A stretch of DNA of 64,000 bases from Roseovarius salincola (GCF_026891095.1 NZ_JAPTNL010000005.1:1-64000); one strand, 5' to 3'; shown: positions 33,505 to 42,717, numbered from the stretch's first letter. Notes: generated by a model not told the origin, from the sequence alone. A program made the numbers and translations.

Positions 33505-35604
33505 TCAACGCTCTGAGATGAGCAGGCAGTCAACGGCGATCGCACCGTCCGGCCCGGCCAGCACCGGGTTCAGGTCCAGCTCTTCGAGCCAGTCCGCCGA
33601 GGCGGCGCCAAAGCGCGACACCGCGCTGATCATCTGACACAGCGCCTCGCGGTCAACGGGTGGCGCGCCGCGAACGCCGTCCAGCATCACCTTGCCTTTC
33701 AGCCTGTCGAGCATCCGCGCGGCCTCGGCTTCGGTGACGGGTGCGCGGTTGAACACGACATCCTTTTGAACCTCGATCAGGATGCCGCCCATGCCGACCA
33801 TCACCACGGGGCCGAATTCCGGATCGCGGCGCAGGCCGATCACCATCTCGACGGTGCCGCTTCCCATCTGCTGGACGATGACGCCGTCGATCCGCGCCTG
33901 GGGTGCGGCCAAGGCCGCGCGCCGGGTGATGCGCTCGTAAGCGGCGCGCAGGCTGTCGGCGTCCGCAAGCCCGATCTCGACGCCGCCGATCTCGGTCTTG
34001 TGGAGGATGTCGGGCGACTCGATCTTGAGAGCGACAGGCCAGCCGATGCGCCCGGCATGTTCGATCGCCTGCTCGCAGGTGGTCGCAAGCCCGACACGGG
34101 CCACGGGCACGCCGGCGTCACGCAGCAGGCGCACCGATTTCGTCGTGGGAACGAAACCGGGGCCGGGCGCGGGCAGGGCGGGTTCATCGGATGTCTCGCC
34201 AGCATCGGCCAGTCGTGCTTGACGTGCCTCCTCCCAGTCGACCAGCGCCGCGATCGCGTCGATCGTGGGCTCCGCCCCGCGCAGGGCGCAGATGCCCAGT
34301 TCGCGCAGGGCGCGCAGCCCTTCCTCGGGGGCGGCGACCCAGGAGACCACGAACGGTTTCTCGGTTTCTTCCTTCAGCTCGCGGAATGTCTGGGTGAGAG
34401 TGTCGACGAAGCCATCCATGAGCTGCAACCAGACGGCGGCCACATGCACATCGGGATCGTCCAGCACCGCTTTCACGCTTTCCTTGAGCATCGAGGGATC
34501 GGCGATGAACTGCGCGGTGACATCCACCGGATTTCCCGCGGCGCCAAAGGCGGGCAGGATATCGCGCAGGCGCGCGACGGTCTGTTCGGAAAGTTGCGGC
34601 ACGTTGAGGCCGACCTCTTCGGCGCGGTCGCTCATGAGAACGCCAGCGCCGCCGGACTGGGTGACAATGCCGACGCCGCGACCTTGGGGGCAGGGCGTGG
34701 TCGTGGACATGTCCACGATGTCGAGCATGTGTTCCTCGTTGCGGGCGCGGATCACGCCGTGCTGGCGCGCGATGCCGTCAAAGACCGCGTCCTCGCCCGC
34801 CAGCGCCCCGGTGTGGGACGACGCCGCCCGCGCGCCGGATGCGGTGCGGCCGACCTTCGTGACGACCAGCGGCTTGCCCAATTCCATCGCCCGGCGCGCG
34901 GCCGAAACGAAGCCGGGGCCGTCGGTGATGCCCTCGATATAGCCCGCCAGCGTGGTGATGCGCGGGTCTTCGACGATGCGCCCGAGGCAATCCGCGAAGG
35001 TCACATCGGTTTCGTTCCCGGTATTCGCGAAGTAGCCAAGCCCCAGCCCGCGCTTGCGCGCCAGTGCCGCGATGGCGGTGCCGAATGCGCCCGACTGGGT
35101 GACAAAGCCCACCGGCCCCGGATTGGTGCTGCCCATGCCGTATTGCGTGAACGTGGCAAAAGCCCCCTCGAAGGCGTTGATCACCCCGAGTGTGTTCGGC
35201 CCGCAGAGCCGCATTCCGTGGCGCTTTGCGATCTCAACGACCTGGCGTTCCTTTTCACGGCCTTCCTCGCCCATCTCGCCGAAGCCGGAACTGAACACGA
35301 TTACCGCGCGCACGCCGGCCTTTCCCGCCGCCTCGAGCTGCTCGGGGACGACCTTGGCGGGAACCGAGATGACCGCCAGTTCCGGGGCTTCACCGATATC
35401 GCCGATGGTGGCGAAACAGCGATGACCGCCGACATCCTCGTATTTCGGGTTCACCGGGAAAATCCGGCCCTTGTAGCCCTTTTCGAGCAGGAATTTCATC
35501 ACCCGGCCATTGAGCTTGTTGAAGTCGCTCGACACGCCGACGATGGCGATGGAGCGCGGTGAAAGCAGGCAGTCGAGGGCGTCGCGCCCGTTCCGGTCCT
35601 TCAT
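33505..35604 (-). CDS. NDP-forming acyl-CoA ligase (acetate-CoA ligase family, fused alpha and beta)
   Basis: 699 residues. Domain order: CoA-binding Rossmann (PRSIAIVGVS), succinyl-CoA-ligase-like domains with the phosphohistidine loop SSHTGALAG (His264), then an ATP-grasp_5 domain (from about residue 480; ALKIESPDILHKTEIGGV, ending LDLNPVLAGPDG). It would turn a free carboxylate plus ATP and CoA into the acyl-CoA, the activation step for the beta-oxidation genes upstream in the same leftward operon. I prefer the ATG at 35604 (AAGGGAA upstream) over 35628, which overlaps the aldehyde dehydrogenase stop. The acyl substrate is not readable from sequence. Confidence 0.85.
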   Translation of the reverse strand: MKDRNGRDALDCLLSPRSIAIVGVSSDFNKLNGRVMKFLLEKGYKGRIFPVNPKYEDVGGHRCFATIGDIGEAPELAVISVPAKVVPEQLEAAGKAGVRAVIVFSSGFGEMGEEGREKERQVVEIAKRHGMRLCGPNTLGVINAFEGAFATFTQYGMGSTNPGPVGFVTQSGAFGTAIAALARKRGLGLGYFANTGNETDVTFADCLGRIVEDPRITTLAGYIEGITDGPGFVSAARRAMELGKPLVVTKVGRTASGARAASSHTGALAGEDAVFDGIARQHGVIRARNEEHMLDIVDMSTTTPCPQGRGVGIVTQSGGAGVLMSDRAEEVGLNVPQLSEQTVARLRDILPAFGAAGNPVDVTAQFIADPSMLKESVKAVLDDPDVHVAAVWLQLMDGFVDTLTQTFRELKEETEKPFVVSWVAAPEEGLRALRELGICALRGAEPTIDAIAALVDWEEARQARLADAGETSDEPALPAPGPGFVPTTKSVRLLRDAGVPVARVGLATTCEQAIEHAGRIGWPVALKIESPDILHKTEIGGVEIGLADADSLRAAYERITRRAALAAPQARIDGVIVQQMGSGTVEMVIGLRRDPEFGPVVMVGMGGILIEVQKDVVFNRAPVTEAEAARMLDRLKGKVMLDGVRGAPPVDREALCQMISAVSRFGAASADWLEELDLNPVLAGPDGAIAVDCLLISER

Positions 35605-35617
35605 GCGTTCGGTTCCC

Positions 35618-37021
35618 TTATTTTCCATGTCGTTGCCAATATTCCCCGAACAGGTGTTCCTCTGCCGGCTGGTCCAGCGGAATTGTTCGCACGAGATGCG
35701 TGATGTTCATGAAGTGGCGGGCGTTGAGGTTTTCGGTGATCGAGTTTCCCGCCCAGGTTCCGCCGCCCATCGAAAGGGTGAATTCGAGCGCGTTGTCGAA
35801 ACTGCCGCCGTTGCCCATGGTGTGCGCCTGATTGACCAGAACGCGCACCACATCGATGGACTCCGCCAGTTCCTTGGCATGCGCGGGCGTGTTGGTGTGG
35901 ATGCCTACGGAATGCCCCTTGCCGCACACGTCCAGGATCGTGTTCAGCTGCGCCTTCGCATCCTCGATATCGCGCACGCCGTAAACCGTCAGTACCAGCG
36001 ACAGTTTTTCGTCGGTGAACGGGCTGTCAGGGTCGGGCCGGTCTTCCTCGACCATGAAAAAGCGCGCGTCCTGCGCCTCGGGGCCGAGTTCGAAGATATC
36101 CCTGAGCGTGTCGGCGTTCTTGGCAATGACCTGGCGGTTCAGCTTGCCGTTGGTCCAGAGCCTTTCACGGATGCGCGCCTTTTCGTCGGCGGAACAGAGA
36201 TGGCCACCCGCCCGGCGCAGCGCCGCGATGGCGTCGTCGTAAACGGAGTCGTGGATCAATACCGAGTTTTCGGAGGAACAGGAGGTGGCGTTGTCGAAGG
36301 TCTTGGAGCGGCAGATCTTGGCCGCGGCATCGTCGAGATCGGCATCCGCGTCGATGACGACAGGCACATTGCCCGCGCCGACCCCGATTGCGGGTGTTCC
36401 CGACGAATAAGCGCGCCGGACGTTGTTCTGCGAGCCGGTGACCACGACGAGATCGGCCTGTTCCATCAGTTCCTGCGTCAGCGCCTTGTTGACGGGCTGC
36501 GGAAGGATCTGCACCAGATCCGCAGGGTAGCCGCATTTCTCGAGTTCCGCGCGCATGAAATCAACGGCGGCCGAAGTCGCGCCCCATCCGGACGGCGAGG
36601 GCGCGATAATGACCGCGTTACGGCTTTTGAGGGCGAACATGGCCTTGTTGACGGGCGTCGCCGTCGGGTTGGTCGAGGGGGTGACGGCGGCGACAACGCC
36701 CACCGGCTTGGCGTATTTTACCATGCCTTTATCCGGGTCGTCCTCGATCACGCCGACGCTTCGGACCCGGCTGAGGTCGCGCAGGCAGCCAAAGGTCTTG
36801 CGCTGGTTCTTGACGATCTTGCTGTCCACGTCGCCGAGGCCCGTCTGCTCAACGGCCATTTCCGCCAGCCGCCTTGCCCGGCCGGGTTCATAAATCGCCC
36901 AGGCAAGGGCGGTGACGGCCTCGTCGGCCTGCGCCTGCGTGGCGTCCGCGAATTGGGCCATCGCGTTGCGGGCCTTTTCAATCAGCCCGTCGATCGTGGT
37001 TTTTGTTTCTGGTGAAACCAT
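35618..37021 (-). CDS. CoA-acylating aldehyde dehydrogenase (SauS/EutE-like)
   Basis: 467 residues of the acylating aldehyde dehydrogenase group, which interconverts an aldehyde and its acyl-CoA with NAD(P)+. Visible: VGVVAAVTPSTNPTATP, VVTGSQNNVRRAYSSGTPAIGVGAGNVP and catalytic Cys248 in FDNATSCSSENS. The sequence is reminiscent of sulfoacetaldehyde dehydrogenase (SauS) and of the aldehyde domain of AdhE. AGGAAGGA precedes the ATG. Placed between an acyl-CoA ligase and an acyl-CoA dehydrogenase, it may feed a semialdehyde into the pathway as acyl-CoA, or run in reverse. Substrate not known. Confidence 0.85.
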   Translation of the reverse strand: MVSPETKTTIDGLIEKARNAMAQFADATQAQADEAVTALAWAIYEPGRARRLAEMAVEQTGLGDVDSKIVKNQRKTFGCLRDLSRVRSVGVIEDDPDKGMVKYAKPVGVVAAVTPSTNPTATPVNKAMFALKSRNAVIIAPSPSGWGATSAAVDFMRAELEKCGYPADLVQILPQPVNKALTQELMEQADLVVVTGSQNNVRRAYSSGTPAIGVGAGNVPVVIDADADLDDAAAKICRSKTFDNATSCSSENSVLIHDSVYDDAIAALRRAGGHLCSADEKARIRERLWTNGKLNRQVIAKNADTLRDIFELGPEAQDARFFMVEEDRPDPDSPFTDEKLSLVLTVYGVRDIEDAKAQLNTILDVCGKGHSVGIHTNTPAHAKELAESIDVVRVLVNQAHTMGNGGSFDNALEFTLSMGGGTWAGNSITENLNARHFMNITHLVRTIPLDQPAEEHLFGEYWQRHGK

Positions 37022-37037
37022 TTTGCGTTCCTTCCTG

Positions 37038-38225
37038 TCAGCCGGCGAAAGCGCGGATGCCCGTCTGCGCGGCACCCAGCACCAGCGAATGGATGTCGTA
37101 AGTGCCCTCGAGCGTGTTTTCGACCTCGAGGTTCAGCATGTGGCGGACGACGTGATACTCGTCCGAAATGCCGTTGCCGCCATGCATGTCACGGGCTGTC
37201 CGGCATATTTCCAATGCTTTGCGGGCCGCGTTGCGCTTGACGAGGGAAAACATCTCGGGCGTTGCGCGGCCTTCGTCCTGCAGGCGGCTGAGCCGCAGGG
37301 TCGCGTGCAGGGACAGCGCGATTTCGCTTTGCATTTCGGCGAGTTTCGCCTGCACCAACTGGCTTGCGGCGAGCGGGCGACCGAATTGTTCACGCGCGAG
37401 CACGTAATCGCGCGAGGCTTCCCAGCAGAATTCGGCGGCCCCCATTGACCCCCAGCAGATCGCCAGCCGGGCGCGGTTCAGACAGGTCAGCGGCGCCGAA
37501 AGCCCTTTTGCCAGGGGCAGAACCTGATCCTCGGGCACAAAGACATCATCCATCGCGATCTCGCCGGTCGGCGAGGCCCGGACCGAGAACTTACCCTCGA
37601 TCTTGCGTGTCGCGAGCCCGCTTTGCCCACGTTCGAGGATGAAGCCGCGGACGGTTCCCTCGTCATCGCGCGCCCAGACCACCAAGACATCCGCGATGGA
37701 GGCATGGGTGATCCAGACCTTGTTGCCGCTCAGGCGATAGCCGCCATCCACCGTGCGGGCGCGGGCGCGCATCCGGGACGGGTCTGATCCGGCGTCGGGT
37801 TCGGTCAGGCCGAAACAGCCGATGCGTTCCCCGCGCGCCATCGGCGGAAGATATTTCTGCTTCTGCTCTTCGCTTCCGTAGAGATGGATCGGCGTCATGG
37901 CCAGCCCGCCCTGCACGCCACAGGCCGAGCGGAAAGCGGCATCGACGCGTTCCAGCTCGCGTGCGACAAGGCCGTAGGCGGTATAGCTGGCACCGGCGCA
38001 GCCATAGCCGTCGATCTGCATGCCCAGGAAACCCATGTCGCCGAGTTCACGCATGATATCGGGGTCAAAGGTTTCGTGCCGGTGCCAGTCCAGGATCAGC
38101 GGCATCAGGCGTTTTTGCGCGAAATCGCGGGCTGAGTCGCGGATCATCCGCTCTTCCTCGTCGAGCAGGTCGTCGATGAGCAGAGGGTCGCGCCAATCGA
38201 AACTCGGTTTTCCTGTATCCGACAT
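37038..38225 (-). CDS. Glutaryl-CoA-dehydrogenase-family acyl-CoA dehydrogenase
   Basis: 395-residue FAD enzyme that closely follows glutaryl-CoA dehydrogenase throughout (RMIRDSARDFAQKRLMP; CFGLTEPDAGSDPSRM; RDMHGGNGISDEYHVVRHM; GTYDIHSLVLG). The residues expected to bind the distal carboxylate (Arg99-Ser100) and the catalytic base (Glu373) are present. The residue just before the base, Tyr in decarboxylating glutaryl-CoA dehydrogenases, is Leu372 here. The substrate is therefore probably a dicarboxylyl-CoA, but loss of CO2 is not assured. Its ATG overlaps the thiolase stop (ATGA). Confidence 0.88.
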   Translation of the reverse strand: MSDTGKPSFDWRDPLLIDDLLDEEERMIRDSARDFAQKRLMPLILDWHRHETFDPDIMRELGDMGFLGMQIDGYGCAGASYTAYGLVARELERVDAAFRSACGVQGGLAMTPIHLYGSEEQKQKYLPPMARGERIGCFGLTEPDAGSDPSRMRARARTVDGGYRLSGNKVWITHASIADVLVVWARDDEGTVRGFILERGQSGLATRKIEGKFSVRASPTGEIAMDDVFVPEDQVLPLAKGLSAPLTCLNRARLAICWGSMGAAEFCWEASRDYVLAREQFGRPLAASQLVQAKLAEMQSEIALSLHATLRLSRLQDEGRATPEMFSLVKRNAARKALEICRTARDMHGGNGISDEYHVVRHMLNLEVENTLEGTYDIHSLVLGAAQTGIRAFAG

Positions 38226-39427
38226 CAGAACACTTCCATGACGATCGCGATGCCCTGGCCCATGCCGATGCACATGGTGGCCAGCGCATATTTCCCGCCG
38301 CGGCGTTTGGCTTCGTGAATGGCCGTCAGGGCGATGCGCGGGCCAGAGGCCCCGAGGGGATGGCCAAGCGCAATGGCGCCGCCATTGGGGTTCACCCGGT
38401 CGTCCCCGTCCGCGATATCGAGACCTTTCATGCAGGCGAGAACCTGGGCGGCGAAGGCCTCGTTGATCTCGATTACCGACATGTCCGAGAGGGCGAGCCC
38501 GGCGCGCTCCAGCGCCAGCCTGGAGGCCGGGACCGGGCCGTAGCCCATGGTCCTCGGGGGCACGCCCGCCACGCCGCTGGCAAGGATGCGGGCAATGGGT
38601 TCGCGGCCGATCTTGTCGCCTGCGGCACGGCTGCCCATCATCAGGGCCACCGCGCCGTCATTGAGGCCAGAGGCGCTGCCGGCGGTAGTGACCCCGTCGG
38701 GGTTGAGGGCGCGCAGCTTCGACAGCCCCTCGAGGTCCGTCTTTGGGCGGGGGTGTTCGTCGGTGTCCACGGTGATGTCATCGCGGCCACGACCGCCGGG
38801 AACGGCAACCGGGGTGATCTCGTCATCAAAGAGGTTGTTTTCATGCGCGCGCGCCCAGCCTTGCTGTGAGCGCAGCGCGAAAGCGTCGCTTTCGTCGCGG
38901 CTGATCCCGTGTTCCTGCGCGAGATTGTCGGCGGTCTGGGGCATCGAGTCGCTTCCGAATTCCTTTTCCAGCCGCGGGTTCGGGAAGCGCGCACCAACGG
39001 CGCTGTCATACCAGTCGAGCTGGCGGGCGAAGGGCCGCGCGTGTTTGCCGATTACGAAAGGCGAGCGGCTCATGCTTTCGACGCCGCCTGAAATCACCAC
39101 GTCGCCTTCGCCACAGGTCAGGGCATGCGCGGCGGAGATCATCGCGCCCAGCCCGCTTCCGCAGTTGCGCTGGACGACCGTGCCCGGCACCTCGATGGGC
39201 AGCCCGGCGCGCAGGGCCGCGTGACGGGCGACGCAGCGGCTGTCTTCGCCCGCCTGGTTGCCACAGCCCACAATGACATCGTCAATCGCGCTTCCGTCAA
39301 GCTTCGTGCGGCTCATGAGCGGCCGGATCACCTCGGCAAGAAGGTCATCGGGCCGGATGCCGGACAGTGCGCCGCCCGAGCGTCCGAAGGGGCTGCGCAG
39401 ACCGTCGTAGATATAGGCATCGAGCAT
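38225..39427 (-). CDS. Thiolase (acetyl-CoA acyltransferase, PcaF/PaaJ-like)
   Basis: 400-residue degradative thiolase. Nucleophile Cys89 (VQRNCGSGLGAM), His356 (GGAIALGHPLGASG) and Cys386 (ATMCIGMGQG) form the complete active site; NEAFAAQ is also present. The style (DAYIYDGLRSPFGRSGGALS, QLDWYDSAVGARFPNP) is closer to beta-ketoadipyl-CoA thiolases than to biosynthetic acetoacetyl-CoA thiolases. It would release acetyl-CoA in the last step of the operon's pathway, from a 3-oxoacyl-CoA that could carry a second carboxylate. Confidence 0.9.
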   Translation of the reverse strand: MLDAYIYDGLRSPFGRSGGALSGIRPDDLLAEVIRPLMSRTKLDGSAIDDVIVGCGNQAGEDSRCVARHAALRAGLPIEVPGTVVQRNCGSGLGAMISAAHALTCGEGDVVISGGVESMSRSPFVIGKHARPFARQLDWYDSAVGARFPNPRLEKEFGSDSMPQTADNLAQEHGISRDESDAFALRSQQGWARAHENNLFDDEITPVAVPGGRGRDDITVDTDEHPRPKTDLEGLSKLRALNPDGVTTAGSASGLNDGAVALMMGSRAAGDKIGREPIARILASGVAGVPPRTMGYGPVPASRLALERAGLALSDMSVIEINEAFAAQVLACMKGLDIADGDDRVNPNGGAIALGHPLGASGPRIALTAIHEAKRRGGKYALATMCIGMGQGIAIVMEVF

Positions 39428-39482
39428 GGTTCATTCCTTTCGATAGGCATCGTTTTCTGATCTCTTTGCGTCCGGGCGCGGC

Positions 39483-41006
39483 TCAGCTGCGCGTCGGAGT
39501 CTCTGGCGTTTTCGCCGAAAGACCGAGCGCGGCGCGTCGGTGCAGCCAAGGCCCGGTCCTGTAGCGTGGGTCGCCGGTGCAGGTGCTCATCCCTTCAAGG
39601 ATTTTCAGAACGCGGGCGATCCCGAGCTTGTCTGCGAACTCGAGGGGGCCGTTGGGATAGTTGAGACCGAGTTTGACGGCCCGGTCGATATCGTCCGGCG
39701 TCGCGATCCTGTTCTGGGCCACGCCCGCGCCGATGGCGGTGATCATCGCCACGATGCGTTGCGCCACGAAGCCGGGGCTGTCCTGAATTGGCGTGACCGG
39801 TGTTGCGTCGCTGGCCAGCATGGCATGGGTTTTCCGCATAACGTCGGGGCGGGTCACGATGGTCTTCATGGCCGTGCGGCGACCGGCAAACCCGAACAGC
39901 GGATCGACGGCCACGGTGCGTTCGGGATCAAGCCCGGCCTGCGCAGCATGGGTGCTGGCGTCCGTTCCCAGCGGGGTGATCAGGATAAAGCTATCGGCGC
40001 CTGGACGGTCGCCTTCATCCAGTTCGGCGCCTGATGCGCGGACGATCTCTTGCAGCGCGGCGCAGTCTTCGCCCGGTTCCACCCAGAATGTGCCGCCTTC
40101 GAATGCGGGGGCGTCGGGTTCTTCCGGTTTTTGCTGCTTGCCGTCCAGATAGGTATAGTGACCCTGATGGGTCTTGCGTCCGAGCAGACCGGCCTGCATG
40201 CGCTGCCCCATGAGCATGGCGGGACGAAAGCGCGGTTCATGGTAGGATTGCTCGTAGATCTCGACGGTTGCGGGGTGCGTCACATCGAGCGCGGTCAGAT
40301 CCAGAAGCTCGAAGGGACCCATGCGAAACCCCGCCGCGTCGCGCATGATCCGATCGACCGCGGCAAAGTCCGCGACACCCTCGGCCACGAGGTTGGTGGC
40401 CTCGAGCGTGTAACCCCGGCCCACCTGGTTCACCAGGAAACCGGGCGCATCTGCAACGCGAACCGGGGTTCGGCCCATGATCTCGCCCAGTGCGACCAGC
40501 TTGTCGATCACCTCCTGATCCGTGCGGATACCGGCGATCACTTCCACCAGCGGCATCAAGGGCACCGGGTTGAAGAAGTGGAAACCGGCGACCCTTTCGG
40601 GGTGATCGCAAGACGCGGCGAGGCGCGTGATCGAGAGCGACGAGGTGTTGCTGGCGAGGATGCAATCGGGCCGCGTCGCCTGTTCGAGAGCGCTGAACAC
40701 CTTGGCCTTGAGCTCGATATCCTCGCTTACCGCCTCGATGACCACATCGGTTTCGGCAAAGGCGGCCAGATCATCCGCTCCGGTCAGTCGCGCCTTGGCG
40801 GCATCGGCGTTTTCGGAGGTCATCCGGCCTTTTTCGACCGCGCGATCCAGCATCCCCCCGATGAAATTGATTGCTTCGGTGGTGGCTTCGGATCGCGCGT
40901 CGTAAAGAAGGACGTTGCAGCCTCCGGTCGCCGCAACCTGCGCTATGCCGCGCCCCATCGCGCCGGCGCCCACGATCCCTACGGTTGAGGTGTCGCTGTT
41001 TACCAT
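39483..41006 (-). CDS. 3-hydroxyacyl-CoA dehydrogenase, PaaH-like, two C-terminal domains
   Basis: 507 residues. N-terminal NAD site GIVGAGAMGRGIAQ, catalytic His in AGFHFFNPVPLMPLVEV, then two 3HCDH C-terminal domains (GFLVNQVGRGYTLEA and GFVAQRIVAMITAIG), the same long layout as PaaH of phenylacetate degradation, which oxidises 3-hydroxyadipyl-CoA. It would form the 3-oxoacyl-CoA for the neighbouring thiolase. The stop is 55 bases before the thiolase start, and the next gene upstream ends three bases away, indicating one transcript. Confidence 0.9.
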   Translation of the reverse strand: MVNSDTSTVGIVGAGAMGRGIAQVAATGGCNVLLYDARSEATTEAINFIGGMLDRAVEKGRMTSENADAAKARLTGADDLAAFAETDVVIEAVSEDIELKAKVFSALEQATRPDCILASNTSSLSITRLAASCDHPERVAGFHFFNPVPLMPLVEVIAGIRTDQEVIDKLVALGEIMGRTPVRVADAPGFLVNQVGRGYTLEATNLVAEGVADFAAVDRIMRDAAGFRMGPFELLDLTALDVTHPATVEIYEQSYHEPRFRPAMLMGQRMQAGLLGRKTHQGHYTYLDGKQQKPEEPDAPAFEGGTFWVEPGEDCAALQEIVRASGAELDEGDRPGADSFILITPLGTDASTHAAQAGLDPERTVAVDPLFGFAGRRTAMKTIVTRPDVMRKTHAMLASDATPVTPIQDSPGFVAQRIVAMITAIGAGVAQNRIATPDDIDRAVKLGLNYPNGPLEFADKLGIARVLKILEGMSTCTGDPRYRTGPWLHRRAALGLSAKTPETPTRS

Positions 41007-41008
41007 CG

Positions 41009-41782
41009 TCAGTTTCCTTTGAATTCCGGCTTTCGTTTCTCGATGAAGGCGTTCATGCCTTCTGATTTGTCCGCGGTGTCGAAAAGAGTGTCGAAAGTTC
41101 GCCGCTCAAGCATCAGGCCCGCATCAAGAGACGAGTCCTGGCCCGCAAGCACGACTTCCTTGATGCGCCGCGCGGCCAACGGGGGCATGGCGGCGATCTG
41201 GTCGGCCAGTTCCAGCGCCCGGTCGAGCACCTCGGCATCGGGCACGCATTCACTGGCGAGGCCCATGTCGAACGCCTCGCGTCCGGTTACCGGGTCACCC
41301 GTCAGCATCATCTTCATCGCCTTGAACTTACCGATCGCCCTTGGCAGGCGCTGTGTTCCGCCGCCTCCGGGCATGATGCCCACCTTGATCTCGGGCTGGG
41401 CGAATTTCGCGGTCTCTCCGGCGATGATGATGTCGGCATGCATCGCCAGTTCGCAGCCACCGCCAAAGGCCACGCCTCTGACCGCCGCGATAAATGGAAT
41501 GGGACACTGGGCGATGACCTGCCACATCCGGCGCACGTTGGAGCGGGTGATTTCGGCGGTGCCCATTCGCGCCATGTCCTTGATGTCGGCCCCGGCGACA
41601 AATGCCCGCTCGTCGCCCGTAACGACGACGCATCGCGCGTCGGGGTCGTCGTAAAGGGCCGCGAATCGTTGGGTGAGGGCCTTGCGAAGATCGGCGCTGA
41701 GGGCGTTGCGCGATTCTGGGCGGTTCAGTCGCAAAAGGACCGTTCCGGTCTCGCGGCGCTCTTCGAGAATCAGGTCTGACAT
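41009..41782 (-). CDS. Enoyl-CoA hydratase (crotonase family)
   Basis: 257 residues with both catalytic glutamates of true hydratases: Glu111 in FGGGCELAM and Glu131 in AQPEIKVGIMPGGGGTQR, spaced by 20 as in rat crotonase (Glu144/Glu164). The oxyanion segment is FVAGADIKDM. It would hydrate the enoyl-CoA produced by the acyl-CoA dehydrogenase. First gene of the leftward operon; the ATG at 41782 has GGGGAAGAAG upstream. It is divergent from the GntR regulator. Confidence 0.92.
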   Translation of the reverse strand: MSDLILEERRETGTVLLRLNRPESRNALSADLRKALTQRFAALYDDPDARCVVVTGDERAFVAGADIKDMARMGTAEITRSNVRRMWQVIAQCPIPFIAAVRGVAFGGGCELAMHADIIIAGETAKFAQPEIKVGIMPGGGGTQRLPRAIGKFKAMKMMLTGDPVTGREAFDMGLASECVPDAEVLDRALELADQIAAMPPLAARRIKEVVLAGQDSSLDAGLMLERRTFDTLFDTADKSEGMNAFIEKRKPEFKGN

Positions 41783-41955
41783 CAATCTTCTTCCCCAAAG
41801 TGAGTGATTTTCCACTACAAACATACTATGATTGGAATGACATAAAAACAATAACAATTTTCTGGACGGATCGAGCGTTTGTTTGCTAGCATGAATCGAA
41901 ATCCGCGGGTTTTGCCCCGGACGAGCGGCGCCCCGCGCGGCGGAAAAGGGATCGG
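41783..41955. promoter_or_regulatory. Divergent control region between beta-oxidation operon and GntR/transporter operon
   Basis: 173 bases shared by two operons. The left half is AT-rich (CATAAAAACAATAACAATTTT), fitting promoters in both directions. The adjacent HutC-type GntR protein is the natural candidate to bind here. I could not identify a convincing palindromic operator or a unique -35/-10 pair by eye. Confidence 0.5.
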
Positions 41956-42717
41956 ATGATGGACGTTCTGAGGAAAAGTCCCGGCAAGTTGTATCTCCAT
42001 GTGGCGGATATTCTGCGTCAGCGTTTGCGCGCGGGTGAGTTGAGCCCTGGCGACCGGCTGAAGCCCATTTCCGAGCTGGCTGACGAGTTCGGGGTCGCAA
42101 CGGTAACGATCCGTCAGGCTGTTGCCATCCTTGAGGGCGAGGGCAGGCTGAGGCGCCAGCAGGGTGCGGGCACGTTCGTCACGAAAAGCGAGACCGGCAG
42201 TGACACATTCGCCGTCGGGCTTGATTGGCCTGAGTTGCTGGACATGGTGACCAAGACCGTTCCGCGCCTGATCGAAAAGCGCGAGAATGTCGCGCTCAAG
42301 GCCGCCGATCTCAAAGGGGGAAAGGCGGCGCCGTCCTATGTGTTCCTGCGCAGGGTCAATTCACTGAAGGGGCTCGATTGCCTTGTGGCCGACGCCTACA
42401 TCGCCTCGGATCTCTATGCCCGCTGCCCGGAGCGTTTCGATCACGAGACGATCATTCCGGTCATCGAATCCTTGCCGGGCGTGACCATTGCGCAGTGCCA
42501 CCAGATTCTGACGATCGGGCAGGCTGATATGGAAAAGGCGACCCTTCTTGGTTTGCCGCTCAGTGCGCCGCTCGGAGATATCCGGCGCATCCTGACAGCC
42601 CCGGACGGGACCGTGCTTTATTTCAACGATGTCTCCTATCGCGGGGACATGGTGAAATTCGAGATTAGTCTCGATCTGACCGCAGAGCAGGAGGAAGAAA
42701 AGCCTGTGCGGGACTAA
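41956..42717 (+). CDS. GntR-family (HutC/UTRA) transcriptional regulator
   Basis: 253 residues. N-terminal winged helix (LYLHVADILRQRLRAGELSPGDRL; VATVTIRQAVAILEGEGRLRRQQGAGTFV), then a UTRA effector domain (FLRRVNSLKGLDCLVADAYI; GDIRRILTAPDGTVLYFND). Such regulators usually repress neighbouring catabolic and uptake genes until the substrate or an acyl-CoA intermediate binds. It is divergent from the beta-oxidation operon and 73 bases upstream of the transporter genes. The start could be the ATG at 41956 or at 41959. Confidence 0.9.
   Translation: MMDVLRKSPGKLYLHVADILRQRLRAGELSPGDRLKPISELADEFGVATVTIRQAVAILEGEGRLRRQQGAGTFVTKSETGSDTFAVGLDWPELLDMVTKTVPRLIEKRENVALKAADLKGGKAAPSYVFLRRVNSLKGLDCLVADAYIASDLYARCPERFDHETIIPVIESLPGVTIAQCHQILTIGQADMEKATLLGLPLSAPLGDIRRILTAPDGTVLYFNDVSYRGDMVKFEISLDLTAEQEEEKPVRD

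Noticed and set aside
33766-35562. 598-codon open frame opposite the acyl-CoA ligase
   Set aside because: Antisense to a complete ligase with all domains; no recognisable motifs or start signal.
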